Below are positions 1-9,717 of a DNA stretch of 18,439 nt, piece after piece (position 1 is the stretch's first letter; every line of letters begins with the position of its first letter). This stretch comes from Calocera cornea HHB12733 (lineage: Eukaryota > Basidiomycota > Dacrymycetes > Dacrymycetales > Dacrymycetaceae), in NCBI GenBank assembly GCA_001632435.1, contig KV424191.1, positions 1 through 18,439 on the forward strand, given 5' to 3'. The notes below the pieces were generated by a model that was not told the origin of the DNA, searched no databases, and saw only the letters and a list, made by a program, of their open reading frames with translations. The position numbers and the translations under genes are program-made.

Positions 1-165
1 ACAGGCAGAACAGGCAGAACAGGCAGAACTGAGGCAGAACAGGGAGGATGGGCAGAATAGGCAGAACAGGAATGACCCACAAGATGAGCAGGACTGGAAA
101 AATGGGCAGGACCCACAGACCCTGTAAGATGGGCAGGACCCACAGGACAGGCAGGCTATGCAAGG
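1..165. repeat. Degenerate minisatellite based on GGCAGAACA-like units
   Basis: The window opens with near-perfect tandem copies of a 9-base unit (GGCAGAACA), which degrade after about base 70 into related GGCAGGA/GGCAGAA words. Inside it a 17-base word, ATGGGCAGGACCCACAG, occurs at about 102-118 and again at 129-145. The array probably continues left of the window. No coding potential is visible. Confidence 0.85.
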
Positions 166-290
166 CAAGTGGGGACAGTATCTGAACTTCTAGGACCTAA
201 AACGATGAGCGAAGCGAGACGGGGGACCCTAGTTGGATTATAAGGCGGAGCCAATCTCCCCCCTTTCCCAAGTCGGGAGGAGCCAAATCT

Positions 291-334
291 TATCGGCTTA
301 GAGAGGATATCGGCTTAGAGAGTATCGGCTTAGA
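291..334. repeat. Three tandem copies of TATCGGCTTAGAGAG
   Basis: The word TATCGGCTTAGA starts at 291, 308 and 323, giving periods of 17 and 15 bases. The array sits immediately downstream (on the minus strand) of the point where the helical-gene copy at 341-619 is cut off, so it may mark the breakpoint. Confidence 0.8.
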
Positions 335-340
335 CAGAGT

Positions 341-619
341 CTACTGTATCAAGGTCTCGAGACTGCGTTGCCGCCGTGAAAGGCGTCGACGGAGCGCTCT
401 GTCCTCATTTAGCTCCTTTAGAGGTGAGTTCAGTAGCCGCAACTCCCAATGCATGTGATGAACGCTCACCAGTCCAATGCCAGTACCAGCAAGAGCAGTG
501 TCACGCACCATCCCGCGGATTCGAGCTGTGAGCCTTGAGATACCAGGTCGTGCAGGGCCTTGGGCAGAGGGTGGTCCGGGTCCGGGTCCGGGGTCATACC
601 CCGAGTGTACCCCGCTCAT
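341..619 (-). pseudogene. Truncated copy of the helical gene at 14471-15353
   Basis: Seen directly: starting at the ATG at 619, a 50-codon first exon runs to 470, a 54-nt GT..AG intron follows (469-416), and a second exon runs from 415 to a TAG at 341-343, giving only 74 residues. The first exon starts MSGVHSG, has a GPGPP motif and ends DTALAGTGIGL. The gene at 14471 starts MSGLGSG, also has GPGPP and ends DGALTATGIKQ; its first intron is at the same place and in the same phase (0). The second exon begins ELNEDRALRRRL, matching DLLVNVEVRQRL. The match stops after about 24 codons and simple repeats begin. Inference: a duplicated gene that lost everything after the start of exon 2. It could still be expressed as a short peptide, but that is unlikely to be functional. 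Confidence 0.65.
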
Positions 620-1664
620 TTGTAGCGAGGGTTGTTAGCTGTTGGGTACGCAGCTACAACTACCATGAAAGAACATTTATATCCACAGCTAGTAAATTAC
701 CAGCAGAGCGGTGTAGAGCAGAGTCATCACCTTACCTGTCCACACCATGCCCCCGGGAAACCTAAAACAACACAGCTGCAATCTAAGGGCTCAGCAGACT
801 GTTCGGCAAGCCAAAGGGTGCAATAGGCACAACATTGCTGGCAGAAGTGGTAGCATCCAGCAAGCTTGCCAACCCGAGATAGGCATGATTGCGGGCGTGA
901 ACTGGGCTTGCTGGCCTTGAAGAGTGGCGCTGCTAGCGTGGAAGCCTGCTTCTCCAACCTCACTACATCCGCGGACATCAACCAAGGATCGCAAAGGTAC
1001 CTGGTGTTTCCTATGACATTAGCGCATGGGAAACATTTGAAGCCAGTACACGTCAGCGTGACCGGTGAAGGTGCGGTCGCTAGCGCACATCGGAGATTGC
1101 TCAGGTTCAGCAGGAAACCAGCAGTGGGAACATGATGCAGCGTCTCCAGTCAAACAACTCGATCACCTGCTCAGGACGAGGCTCGAGGGCGAGGCAAGGG
1201 TACAGCTCTCCAATGTTGGATTGCTGCTACCTACGTCCTGGCATTCAGATGAGCAAAGAGTGACCAAGGAAGTGTAGAGCTAGATGAGAAGTCAAACACG
1301 CACCGGCGGACGCGCCCAGGCGGGTTCCGCAGGAGCTGTATAGCAGCAAGCGTGACACAGGCGACGCGTGACACAGGCGCTGGGCTGGGCCCAGCCTTTC
1401 TTCCTGATATGGGCATGTCGAGCACATTCAGCTCCGACTAGGTCGTGATTCGTGTTCGGCCGTCAGTCGTGCGGGACAATGAGTCATTACATCATCTCCT
1501 GATCAGTGATGCCGTTGAAAACATCTATAAGGATCTCCAGCGCTGGATCCTAGTTCTCGCTATAAGACTGCCCATACGGTTCAAGTCCGAATTAAGGCTT
1601 CAAAGACATTAAAGAACATCAAGGATAGACAGCCACCTTAGCCTCGCTTTACGTGGCGGACAGG
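620..1664. other. Intergenic stretch with no recognisable gene
   Basis: About 1 kb with several short open frames on both strands, none of which shows a known motif, splice-consistent extension or similarity to other parts of the window. Visible structure: the 13-base word CGTGACACAGGCG occurs twice 16 bases apart (1351-1363 and 1367-1379), followed directly by the perfect 14-base palindrome GGCTGGGCCCAGCC at 1383-1396. I see nothing else in it. Confidence 0.5.
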
Positions 1665-1917
1665 TCACACGCTTCCTTTCTTCACAATCTCCCCCACAAT
1701 ACTCTCCGTAGTCTCCCACAGCCTCCCCGCATCCAAGCCCCTCGCAACCTCACTCGGCACCCCGACCTTCCCATATGGCACAAGATACTGTCCTCCATAC
1801 TTCTGGGGCGCAGCGCGCACCTCCGGACTGGTCGCCGCAAAGAGAGGGGTGGCCACGCCTAGTTGCAGGGGCGACATAAGGAGGAACCAGGAGATGACAT
1901 GGTAGAGCCAGCCGAGC
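1665..1917 (-). pseudogene. Orphan last exon of a short-chain dehydrogenase (SDR copy A)
   Basis: Read on the minus strand, a splice acceptor (CTCCAG) ends at 1918 and an uninterrupted frame runs to a TGA at 1665-1667. It encodes the typical C-terminal end of a fungal retinol-dehydrogenase-like SDR: GVATPLFAATSPEVR, then QYLVPYGKVG, then LWETTESIVGEIVKKGSV. The same three blocks occur in SDR copies B (8730-9620) and C (9718-10167). This exon is free of stops and frameshifts, but the Rossmann motif (TGxxxGxG), the YxxxK catalytic motif and the HPG block, which should lie upstream, are not visible in the next several hundred bases. Inference: the remains of a deleted or displaced gene. A long plus-strand frame over 1863-2342 overlaps it and is taken to be chance. 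Confidence 0.7.
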
Positions 1918-2444
1918 CTGGAGCTTTATTGGCCTGCATCAGCCGCGCTTGTTTGTGCACGCCCCGCTTTACCCCCAACGAAGGTCTATACTGTGCTGCG
2001 CGGCGAACCGCGGCGAATCCGAATATTGGAGATAGACTACCAGTCCAGAAGACATCGCACAAGCTGCAGACACTTGTGCTAAACTTGTTGTTCCTTAAGT
2101 CTGTACAGTTGTCAGTAGCGCCGATCGCGACGACTGCGGCTCTTTTTCACCTTGACCGCCCAACAGCCGGCACAGCCGGCCGAAGCATCATCATCTCGTG
2201 CGGACATCTTGGAGAGCCGGTTTATATGAATAGCTGTGCGCTACTAACGGCGACAGGGCCTTGCGGTGTCCTTCATAGTATGACTGAGATGGTTGACAGA
2301 ATAAGTATTTCATTCAAGAGGGTTTTGCACGCTAGCTACTGAGGGTTATCGAGTGAGAGTGAAGAGAGGAAGGGCTCAAGACGGAGATTCGTATTATCGA
2401 TCAAGATTCAGAGCGTGGAAGAGGGAGCGCGTTGAATATATATC
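1918..2444. other. Intergenic stretch, no gene recognised
   Basis: About 530 bases between the SDR remnant and the 3' end of the TPR-FAD gene. The bases just left of 2445 form the 3' untranslated region of that gene. A weak echo of SDR coding text (RLMQANKA on the minus strand near 1930-1960) may be a decayed piece of the missing upstream exon, but this is not certain. No promoter, RNA gene or repeat was recognised. Confidence 0.45.
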
Positions 2445-5400
2445 TTATCGTTGAGCGGAGGTGATCTGAACACGCGGAGCCGGGGCTGTACAGCAGTCAG
2501 TATATGTTTGTAGCAATGAGAAGGAAAAACGCACCAATGCCCGGCTGCCTATAGATTTTGGGGTCGACTTCCCAGCCCTGCGGGTTCATCTTTCCAGTCG
2601 GCCACGGCTCGGACAAGAAGATGAGCTTCCTGAGCGCCGGGTGCAGCTTGCGGACCGCGTCCTCAAGTTCCTTGTTGGTCACCTTGACATGCATCTGCTT
2701 CCATTCCTCGCGGGGCTCGAACGCATCTCGGCGAGATTGCAGCCGTTGGATGAGTTCGCGCGTGATAAGGTCGTCATACTGCATCAGTGCCTCCATCTCC
2801 CGTGGATCAAGGATGAAGCCTTGATCGTCCAGCTTCAGCGGCTTAGCCCGCTCCATGATCGTCTTCTTCCGCTGGGCAGACATGGGCGCATTCCGCTTGC
2901 CCTTCGCAGCACGCGTGGCTTTACGCACGACCTCGACGGCTTGGGTAAGCGGGACATCCGCGGGCACCGCGGGCACATCAGGGACAGGTGAAGGAACGCG
3001 CTTCCTGTTGAGGAGATCAACGATCTGGCCAAATTCCTCCTCGTTCCCAGTGTACATGGGAGGAGAAGCTTCGGCCTCCGCTTCGGGGTCATCAAACTGG
3101 CCAGTCTCGCCATGACCAACAGCTTTTGCTTTGCCGTTTGCGTTCTCATTCCCGTTCGCGACTGCGCTGAGCGAGCTGATGGACGGTGGGTGAGGGAGAG
3201 CACGTCGGCCGTACATCGAGTCGCGAGGGCCGCGCGGGCCGCCGCGACGGCTGGACGAGCCTTCGCCAGGCACATCCAAGCCGCCGACGCTAGGCGTGGG
3301 CGAAGGCGCGCGCGACGAGGGCTTGCTAGAGGACTCTGCCACAGATGGCAAAGGCGGTGCAAGAGACGGATCTGGCGTTGGTTGCGAAGCTACCGTTACG
3401 CTGCCACTGTAAGGCCGTCAGTGACTCCTTCCAGCATGGCCAATCGGGCACTTACTGAGGCCCGAAGACATCCTCATACCGCTGATCGATACCGATGCTC
3501 TGGATGTATCCACCCCGGCCTTCATGCTCGCGAACCTGGAGGGTGGACAGCAGGCCGACCTGGAGCATGAAGCGCTCGACGGGGATGCTCTGTCCCGGCC
3601 GGATGGTCGGGAGGATATCGTAGAGCGTCGTGGTGAGACCGAAAGCACCGATCAAGCCCGAGTTGGCACCGCGGCCGGGCCAGAAGTTGAATTTGATGGC
3701 GGCATCACCCGCGAGCACGACGGGGAAGGTTGAGTTCCTGCCCGGGGCCTCGCGCGGGTTCGGGTTCGGGTTCCTGTTGGCCGTGGCGAGATAGCGGGTC
3801 GAGTTGGACATGGGGAGCTCGATGCGGTTGATCGCGTGGACGTCCTTCTCCGGCAGGTCGAACATGGCGAGGCCGCCCTTGATGACGAAAGCGACGCGGC
3901 GCTTGAGGATGCTGTCCGAGTTGGCGAGGCTCTCGAGCGTCTCGTTGTCGCCCATGCTGTTCATGTAGTGGCCGGGGAGGCGGATGTTGAGGTAGCCCAG
4001 GGTGCCGTAGTTGGAGTTGAGGAGGTAGATGGTCTGGGCGATGGTGAGGAAGACGTTCTTGGCCTGCTGCCGCTTGGGCCCCTTGATGTCGACGAAGACG
4101 CCGAGGGCGCGGTCCATCTGCTCCTCGACGTAGGTCGTGCGCGAGAAGCGGAACTCGGGGTGGTTGATCGTGAAGCTCTTGTTGCCCGCGCCGTCCGCGC
4201 CGATGAAGAGGTCGCACCAGGGGCGGATGGTGTCGAACGTTTCCGCGTCCATCGAGCCGGCCTTGTACTCGACGGTGGAGCGGAGGAACTTTGTGCTCTG
4301 CACATACGCGGTGATCGTGTCCTCGACCTGGCGGATCGGGACCTGGCGGGAGGTGGGCCACACGCGCTCGCCGCCGTCCGGGTTGAGCGTCTCGTTCCAG
4401 ACGACGCGGGACCAGGGGATGCCGGCCTTGTCATAGTTGCCGATGACGGCGTCCTGGAGGGTGATGACCTGCTGGCGGCGGGTGTTGGGCGGGGTGTCGT
4501 CGGCGCCGCGCCAGCGCACGCCGCCCTTGCCGTCGGGCATGAGCCGGCTCTCGTACAGCGTGACCTTTACCGCCGGGCCGCCGATGACCATGCTGCGCTC
4601 GACGCTCTGGAGGGCGATGGACATTGCGAGTGTCTGGCCGACGGGCCCCCCGCCGGAGATGACGACGTTGAGGCGTTTGCGGCCGGAGCGGTCGAGGCAG
4701 TCGAGCAGGCCGAGGCTGAGGTCCTCCCAGAGCGGGTGGGCGGACGCGTGCGACTCGCTCTCGCCGCTCTGGTTCTGGTTCTGGTTCTGCGCGTGGAGCG
4801 AGAGCAGGAAGAGCAGCGCCCGGCGGTACATGGTCGTTGCGCGCTCGAGGTCCCTCGGGTCCTTCTTGGTCGTGTACCGCGCGAGCAGGTTCTGCGCCGC
4901 CGCGCGCAGGTGGTACGGTTTTGAGGGGTCCTGCTTCGGCGCGGGCGGGGGGGTCATGCCGCTGCCCGTGCTGCCGGTGAGGGTGCTGCTGCGGGAGAGG
5001 GGCGGGGTGGGCGCGTTTCCGTTGACGTCCGTGTCGAGGAACTCGGGGAACTCGTCGTCGAAGATGGAGATGGCCTCGTCGAGGTGCGCGCTGTTGCCCG
5101 TGTACTTGAAGCTCGTGTTCAGGTACGTCGCCAGCCGCAGCCGGTACATCGTCCGCCGCGGGTCGGAGGGCGGGAGGCGCGCGAGCGCCTGCTTCGCCAG
5201 GCCGATGCACAGCAGCATGTCGGGCATGCTGATCTCGGGCGGGTCGCGCCGGGCGAGTGTTTGTACTGTTCCCATCAGCAGTCAGCACAATCCCGGCAAA
5301 CCATAGCACACCACATAGCCACCCCAAACGCAACGCAACGCAAGCCCTAACGCCCCCAAAAGCGAAAAGCGAAACGAAAAGGCCGACTCACTCTTATACT

Positions 5401-6204
5401 GCAACAGATACGCCAAATGGCTCTGCCGCTCCGCGAGGGCCGTGCCATCCAAGCCCTTCTGCTCGAGCGCAGCTCTGCACAGCGCCTCGGCCCGGAACAG
5501 GTCGCTCTCCGCGCCCCGCGCCTCGTACCTCTCGGCAAGGCGCTGGGAGTACTCGAACATCCAGGTTTCGCGCCCTGCGCCTGCCCCTTCGGCCCCCGAC
5601 CCGCCGCGCTTGTGGCCCTGCGGGTGCTGCCCGGTGAACGAGGCGGGGGAGGAGGGGTCGAGGATGGACGCATAGTGGTGGATGGACCTGTCGAGGTCTG
5701 GGGCCTGCTGGAACAGCTGGAAACGCGTGCCGAGGAGCGAGGCGAGCGTGTGGGTGCGCGTGGGCCGCTCGGCGTCCGAGAGCACGGTGTAGTGCACGAG
5801 CTCGGCTGCGAGCTCGACGGCCTGCGGCGGGGGTCAGTAGCGATACCTCGGCGGTGGGGCGATGGGGCATCCCAGCGCGCCCAGTCGAGCACTGCACGCT
5901 ACGCCCCGGGCAAGGGAGGGGAACGCACCTTGTCGAGATCCCTGGGGTCCCTCGACTTCTCATGGCGTGCGCGGACGAGGACGACGAGCTGCTCGAGCTT
6001 CTTGCAGACCTTCCTGCGGTCGCTGTTCGACCCGCCCGAGGCGCGGGCCGCGCGCGTGCTGGGGTCCTGGCCCTTCTCGGCGGAGAGGATCTCCTTGTCG
6101 ATGCTCTGGAGGGCGACGCTCTGTGATTCGGGGTCGGGGGCGTGGGGGGCGAGTGCGGAGGCGAGGGCGGCGGAGGAGGGCAGGGCGTGGGCGGAGAAGG
6201 GCAT
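2445..6204 (-). CDS. TPR-repeat protein fused to an FAD-dependent monooxygenase-like domain
   Basis: Five exons: 6204-5929, 5821-5392, 5265-3456, 3406-2535 and 2485-2445; introns of 107, 126, 49 and 49 nt in phases 0, 1, 2 and 1; 1142 residues. Every junction is GT..AG and keeps the frame; the last intron has a clear TACTGAC branch site. Residues about 95-400 form TPR-like helical repeats (for example TRFQLFQQAPDLDRSIHHY and RYTTKKDPRDLERATTMYRR), resembling those attached to CHAT domains in agaricomycetes. Residues about 436-830 form an FAD domain: GGGPVGQ at 440-446 (dinucleotide fold), LFIGADGAG near 589-597 (DG motif) and VVLAGDAAIKFNFWPGRGAN near 751-770 (GD motif), the three marks of class A flavoprotein monooxygenases. 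The C-terminal 300 residues are low-complexity, then basic and helical, with no family recognised. Substrate unknown. The exact start and the tiny last exon are the least certain parts; a shorter form reading through the last intron would stop at 2497. Confidence 0.85.
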
Positions 6205-6604
6205 AGTATGGTGGATGGAGGACGAACGGATGGTCAGCTAGGCCGTGGTGGGTGGGTGGAGGGAGGGAGGGGTGCGCACGGAGAGCTCTGCCGGATCGTC
6301 CGGTGTTCCCCAGACTGTTTTTGTAAGCGGGCACACGAAGAAGGGCATCCTTCTGTGCAGCAGTGCGGTGAAGGCGTGCTTGGGTAAGCGCTGAGGTGAG
6401 CTGCGTAAGCCTCGAGCGAGCGCCGTGGTCGCCAGGGGACGGCCGGGGCAATACAGTCAGTGGCCGGAGCGGGAAAGCAGCGCGGATCGGCGAGCGTGGG
6501 TGGGCGCAGGTTTAATTGAGTGGCCTGGCGGTGGTTGTAGTCCCTGTGCACGCGGGTGCGGTGTGCGAACAACAGTCGCGCGCTCTTCGTCCTGCGCCTT
6601 GTGC

Positions 6605-6650
6605 GTCGTCAGTCGTCAGTCGTCAGTCGTCCGTCGCCAGTCGTCCGTCG
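6605..6650. repeat. 7-base tandem repeat, CAGTCGT type
   Basis: Three perfect copies of CAGTCGT followed by variants with CCGTCGC and CAGTCGT. It lies about 400 bases upstream of the start codon of the TPR-FAD gene and has no coding meaning. Confidence 0.85.
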
Positions 6651-7507
6651 ACGGTCTTTGCAGTCCCAAACCCCTCGTGGGTATGGGCGGACGGGTGCGG
6701 GGATTACGAGCGTTCCCGGGGGGGGTGGCCGGGCGACTAAATAGGGTCTCACGGGGGAATGTGCAGAGGGGGGTTAGGCCTGCGTGCCTCCGAGAGACCC
6801 GCGGTGTGCCTGGGTGCTGCACCTGCGCTGGGAGGAGCCGCTTGCCGCCGGCCGTGCACCGTCGCACCGTCGCACCCTCGCCAGTGCGGCCGTGCACCAT
6901 GCCTCGTCCCTCGTGGCCCCGTGGCTGGGCGCACCGCTCAACGCTCAAGAGTCACACCGTCACACCGCGATAGGGCAACTGCCCTGCACCCGGACCTCCC
7001 AGCCAAGGCCAAGCCGTCAAGCGGTGCTTCTGCCCGACAGCGATTGGCGTCGGTTGTCAGGGACCGTCCTCCGCTGCAGTGCACAGCCCCCCTCATGTCA
7101 TGTCATGGATTTACGCGAGGCGTCGCGGAATGCAGCGCCCGCCCGCCACTGGGCCACACTGAGCATGAGCATGATGCGCATCAACACGGTGTCTAGCCGT
7201 CTCCAGAAACGAAAGGAAAGGAGAGGCGGGTGCGCGGACGGTCCGGTCCATACAGCTCCATTCACACTGGACAACCCACACCTTTGGACGGGGGAGCGCA
7301 TGCCGTAAGCGCCCAGAACCAAGAACCCGGAAGCTCGGAAGCGCACCAGCTCCTCGAATCCTTCCGAACCAACTTACGTACCTTGAGCCCTCACCGGCAC
7401 AGGCGCCCTCTCCCCCTCCCTCTCCGCAGCCCCAACCATCATCCTGCTTTGAGCCACCAGAGCAAGCAAGTACAGTACTGTATCCTGCCACCGCCGTCAC
7501 AGCTTCC

Positions 7508-7545
7508 AGCACACCCACACCCACACCCGCCCGCACCCGAGCCCG
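7508..7545. repeat. CACACC hexamer repeat
   Basis: Short array of CACACC copies grading into GCACCC/GCCCGC words. Purely cytosine/adenine-rich on this strand. Confidence 0.7.
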
Positions 7546-7743
7546 CAAGCTCGACCCCAGCTCCTGCGGCCTGCGGGCAGGGCGCGCGCGGGGCGGGCGC
7601 CTGATGTCCTCCGGATCCGGGTCTGTGCGGGCGCAGGGTCCCTCCTGTCCGTGCCTGTGATATCCGTGTACTGTACGCGACCCGTGCCTGCCTCCTGCTT
7701 GGCCGGTGGCACGTCCTGCTTCCTGGGGGGCGCTCCGATCACA

Positions 7744-7790
7744 TTCTTCCTTCTTCCTTCTTCCTTCTTCCTTCTGCCTTCTGCCTTCTG
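7744..7790. repeat. Polypyrimidine microsatellite, 7-base unit CTTCTTC
   Basis: Nearly seven copies of a 7-base pyrimidine unit (TTCTTCC), the last copies carrying a single C-to-G change (CTTCTGC). The strand is almost purine-free for about 45 bases, which is the type of sequence able to form triplex DNA. Pyrimidine tracts often precede transcription starts in filamentous fungi, but no convincing gene follows here. Confidence 0.85.
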
Positions 7791-8729
7791 ATTTCTATCA
7801 ACTCTGTCAAGCTCTCGATCTCTAGACCGCTCGACTGCTAGATCAATATGATGCTCGCCTCGCCTCGCCTCGTCCTATTCGCGGGCATACACCGGTACAG
7901 CCTCATCCCGCCGTCTCTCTTCTCATCTCTTCACTTCCCGGGTTATTCGGGCGTCCCAAAGGCACGGGGGCGATGGGCTACAGTACCGCTGTCCTGGCCC
8001 CGACTGGATCTGGGACGACTCCCGGTTGTTGCGCCCCTGCACAGGCCGGGCGTGGCGTTCGACCCTGTTCTTGGCTGACTATGTATGCTGGCGACGAGGA
8101 ATTCAGATGAAGCCGAGCGAGGAGACTCCGAGATCCGCACATGCACACCAGCCGGAGCGGAGCACCGAGTCCATCGCTCACACACACCATTCCCACTGCA
8201 CGTCCCCAGCTTGGCCCGCACTCGCCCAACGCGTCTCTAACACCCTCCAGCAGACGCTGCTAACAGTAGTTCTGCATGATTCCCCGAACCGAACCCGAAG
8301 CCCGGGCCCTGCTTGCCGGGGATGTCTCCGCTTGTCGACCCTTGGCTGTCAAGCGCAACGCCCGTATCTCGGAACAGCAGCGCCCTTCCGCCTCCGGCCT
8401 CCGGGAGGCTCTAGGGGCGGAACCCCTTGCCTGACGGTGCAAACCCTCCGGATAGCCTAGATAGGGGAAGGGGCTTGGCAGGGCGTATGGCGCCGGAGGT
8501 CAGGGAGGGATAAGAAGGGTGTTCGGATATGCACGATCGCCAGAGCGCCGGTGGACGGGATCCGCGCACTGCACGTACGTACTGCAACATCCCTTCGGGT
8601 TTGCGTGATGAAGCGACGGTGATCACTGGCGTGATTAATGAACGAGCTGACCAGGGCGAGCCACCTAACGGGTTTTCTGAACGATCATATTCTGCCGCAT
8701 CCCTCGGACAAGTCCAGATCTTCCCCCGC

Positions 8730-9620
8730 AGCCACACCCTCCCCTTCTCCAATATCTCCCCCACAACCCTCTCGTCGTCTCCCACAGCTGCCGTGGCAGC
8801 TCCTCCCTCCTCGCAACCTCGCTCGCCTCCCCAACCGTCCCGTACGGCACCAGGTACCTCCCCCCGAGCTTCGCCGCTTCGCGCCGCACCTCCGGGCTCG
8901 TCGTCGCCAACAGCTGGGTGATCGCCCCCTGCTGAGGGGTCATGAGCGGCCAGTCGAGAGCGGCCAGAGCAGGCCGCCCCCGAAGCCGCGGATGACGCGC
9001 TCGGCGCGCTCTGCTTGGATGTCAGTTGACTGGTGCGAAGGAGGGCAGAAGACCCACCAGTGGCAATATTACCCGGGTGGAGGGAGATGGAGAGGATCGG
9101 CACGCCCGCAGCGTCCAGCCGCTTCTGCAGCTCCTTTGCAAAGAGGATGTTGGCGAGCTTCGCTTGTGCTAAGCGAGTCTCAGCGTGGTCCCGCACACCG
9201 AGTTGCGGGCACTTCACCATACCGGGCGAACTTAGCGCTCAGCCCGTTGACGCTCGCGTCCGGTCCGCATTTTTCGCGAAAGTCGTCGATGCTGTCGAAC
9301 TTGGTTCTTGCGAGGGGTTTAAGGTGCTGCGACAATGCGACCTGTGATCGGCGTCAGCTCTCAGCCACGTCTCCGATACCGGAAACCACTTGCCGTAATG
9401 ATACGAACGTCCGCGCCCGGTTGCATTGCTGTGGCTTCGCGCAGCGGTAGTAGAGTGGTAGTGAATACAAACGGCGAGACATGACTTGGTGTGCCTGTCA
9501 GGATTGGATCTGAGAGGCATGGCGAAGTTTCACTTACTCTGCCGCGAACACCGTCGATAGACCTTCCGAGCTTACCTCGAACTCGGAAGCCAGGTGGGCA
9601 GCATTGTTGACTATCACAAA
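8730..9620 (-). pseudogene. Broken short-chain dehydrogenase gene (SDR copy B)
   Basis: Read on the minus strand, five exon-like blocks in the correct order: 9620 to about 9532 (VIVNNAAHLASEFEV, the NNA motif), 9484-9394 (HVSPFVFTTTLLPL, then GADVRIIT), 9341-9218 (KFDSIDDFREKCGPDASVNG), 9168-9058 (QAKLANILFAKELQ, then ISLHPGNIATG) and 9013 to about 8735 (SPEVRREAAKLGGRYLVPYG, then LWETT). Introns of 44-52 nt fit between most blocks. This is a retinol-dehydrogenase/WWOX-like fungal SDR. Damage: the TGxxxGIG cofactor-binding N-terminus is absent; the junction after GADVRIIT cannot be spliced in frame; a frameshift lies near 8945 between LLWPLSTGR and MTPQQGA; a second frameshift lies just after LWETT. 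The tyrosine of a YxxxK-type motif is in the ARY|QAK junction and may survive. Called a pseudogene with confidence; sequencing error cannot explain the missing N-terminus. Confidence 0.8.
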
Positions 9621-9717
9621 GCTGTCTCTTTATGATCACGTTCGCGCGGCTGCGCTTGCGGATGCCGTTGTGATTCTGGTTGTGGCGTGTAGATCGGGTG
9701 GGTGAGGTTTCAAACAG

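Larger units (their letters stand above)
6205..8729. other. 2.5-kb non-coding region with simple repeats
   Basis: GC-rich DNA upstream of the TPR-FAD gene, so its promoter should lie near 6205-6500; no convincing TATA box is seen. The frames present are short, overlapping on both strands and rich in Arg, Pro and Ser, as expected by chance in GC-rich DNA. A frame at 7848-8078 follows a pyrimidine-rich tract, a pattern common before fungal start codons, but its product shows no motif. Three simple repeats are listed separately. Around 8390-8500 the DNA is rich in short inverted words (GCCTCC-G-GGAGGC; AGGGG-CGGAA-CCCCT) and may be a decayed mobile-element end. Confidence 0.5.

Noticed and set aside
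1..165. CRISPR-like array at the window start
   Set aside because: Units are 9 bases in direct tandem without spacers, so this is a minisatellite; the host is also eukaryotic.
1863..2342. 159-codon plus-strand frame
   Set aside because: Its first part is antisense to the SDR copy A exon; no motif, no splice extension and mixed low-information composition.
3836..4924. Long plus-strand frame (362 codons) opposite the FAD domain
   Set aside because: It is antisense to a well-supported exon; its content is nearly all Val, Ala, Asp, Glu, Gly and Leu, as expected from the mirror frame of GC-rich coding DNA.
4437..5306. Second long plus-strand frame opposite the TPR-FAD gene
   Set aside because: Mirror of exon 3 and intron 2 with no motif, and it overlaps the supported splice sites.
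7848..8078. 76-codon frame after the pyrimidine tract
   Set aside because: The promoter-like context is suggestive, but the product has no motif and no convincing continuation by splicing.
8411..9220. 269-codon minus-strand frame
   Set aside because: It is real SDR text only for about 50 codons; it then reads through an intron and out of frame. Treated as part of SDR copy B rather than as a gene.
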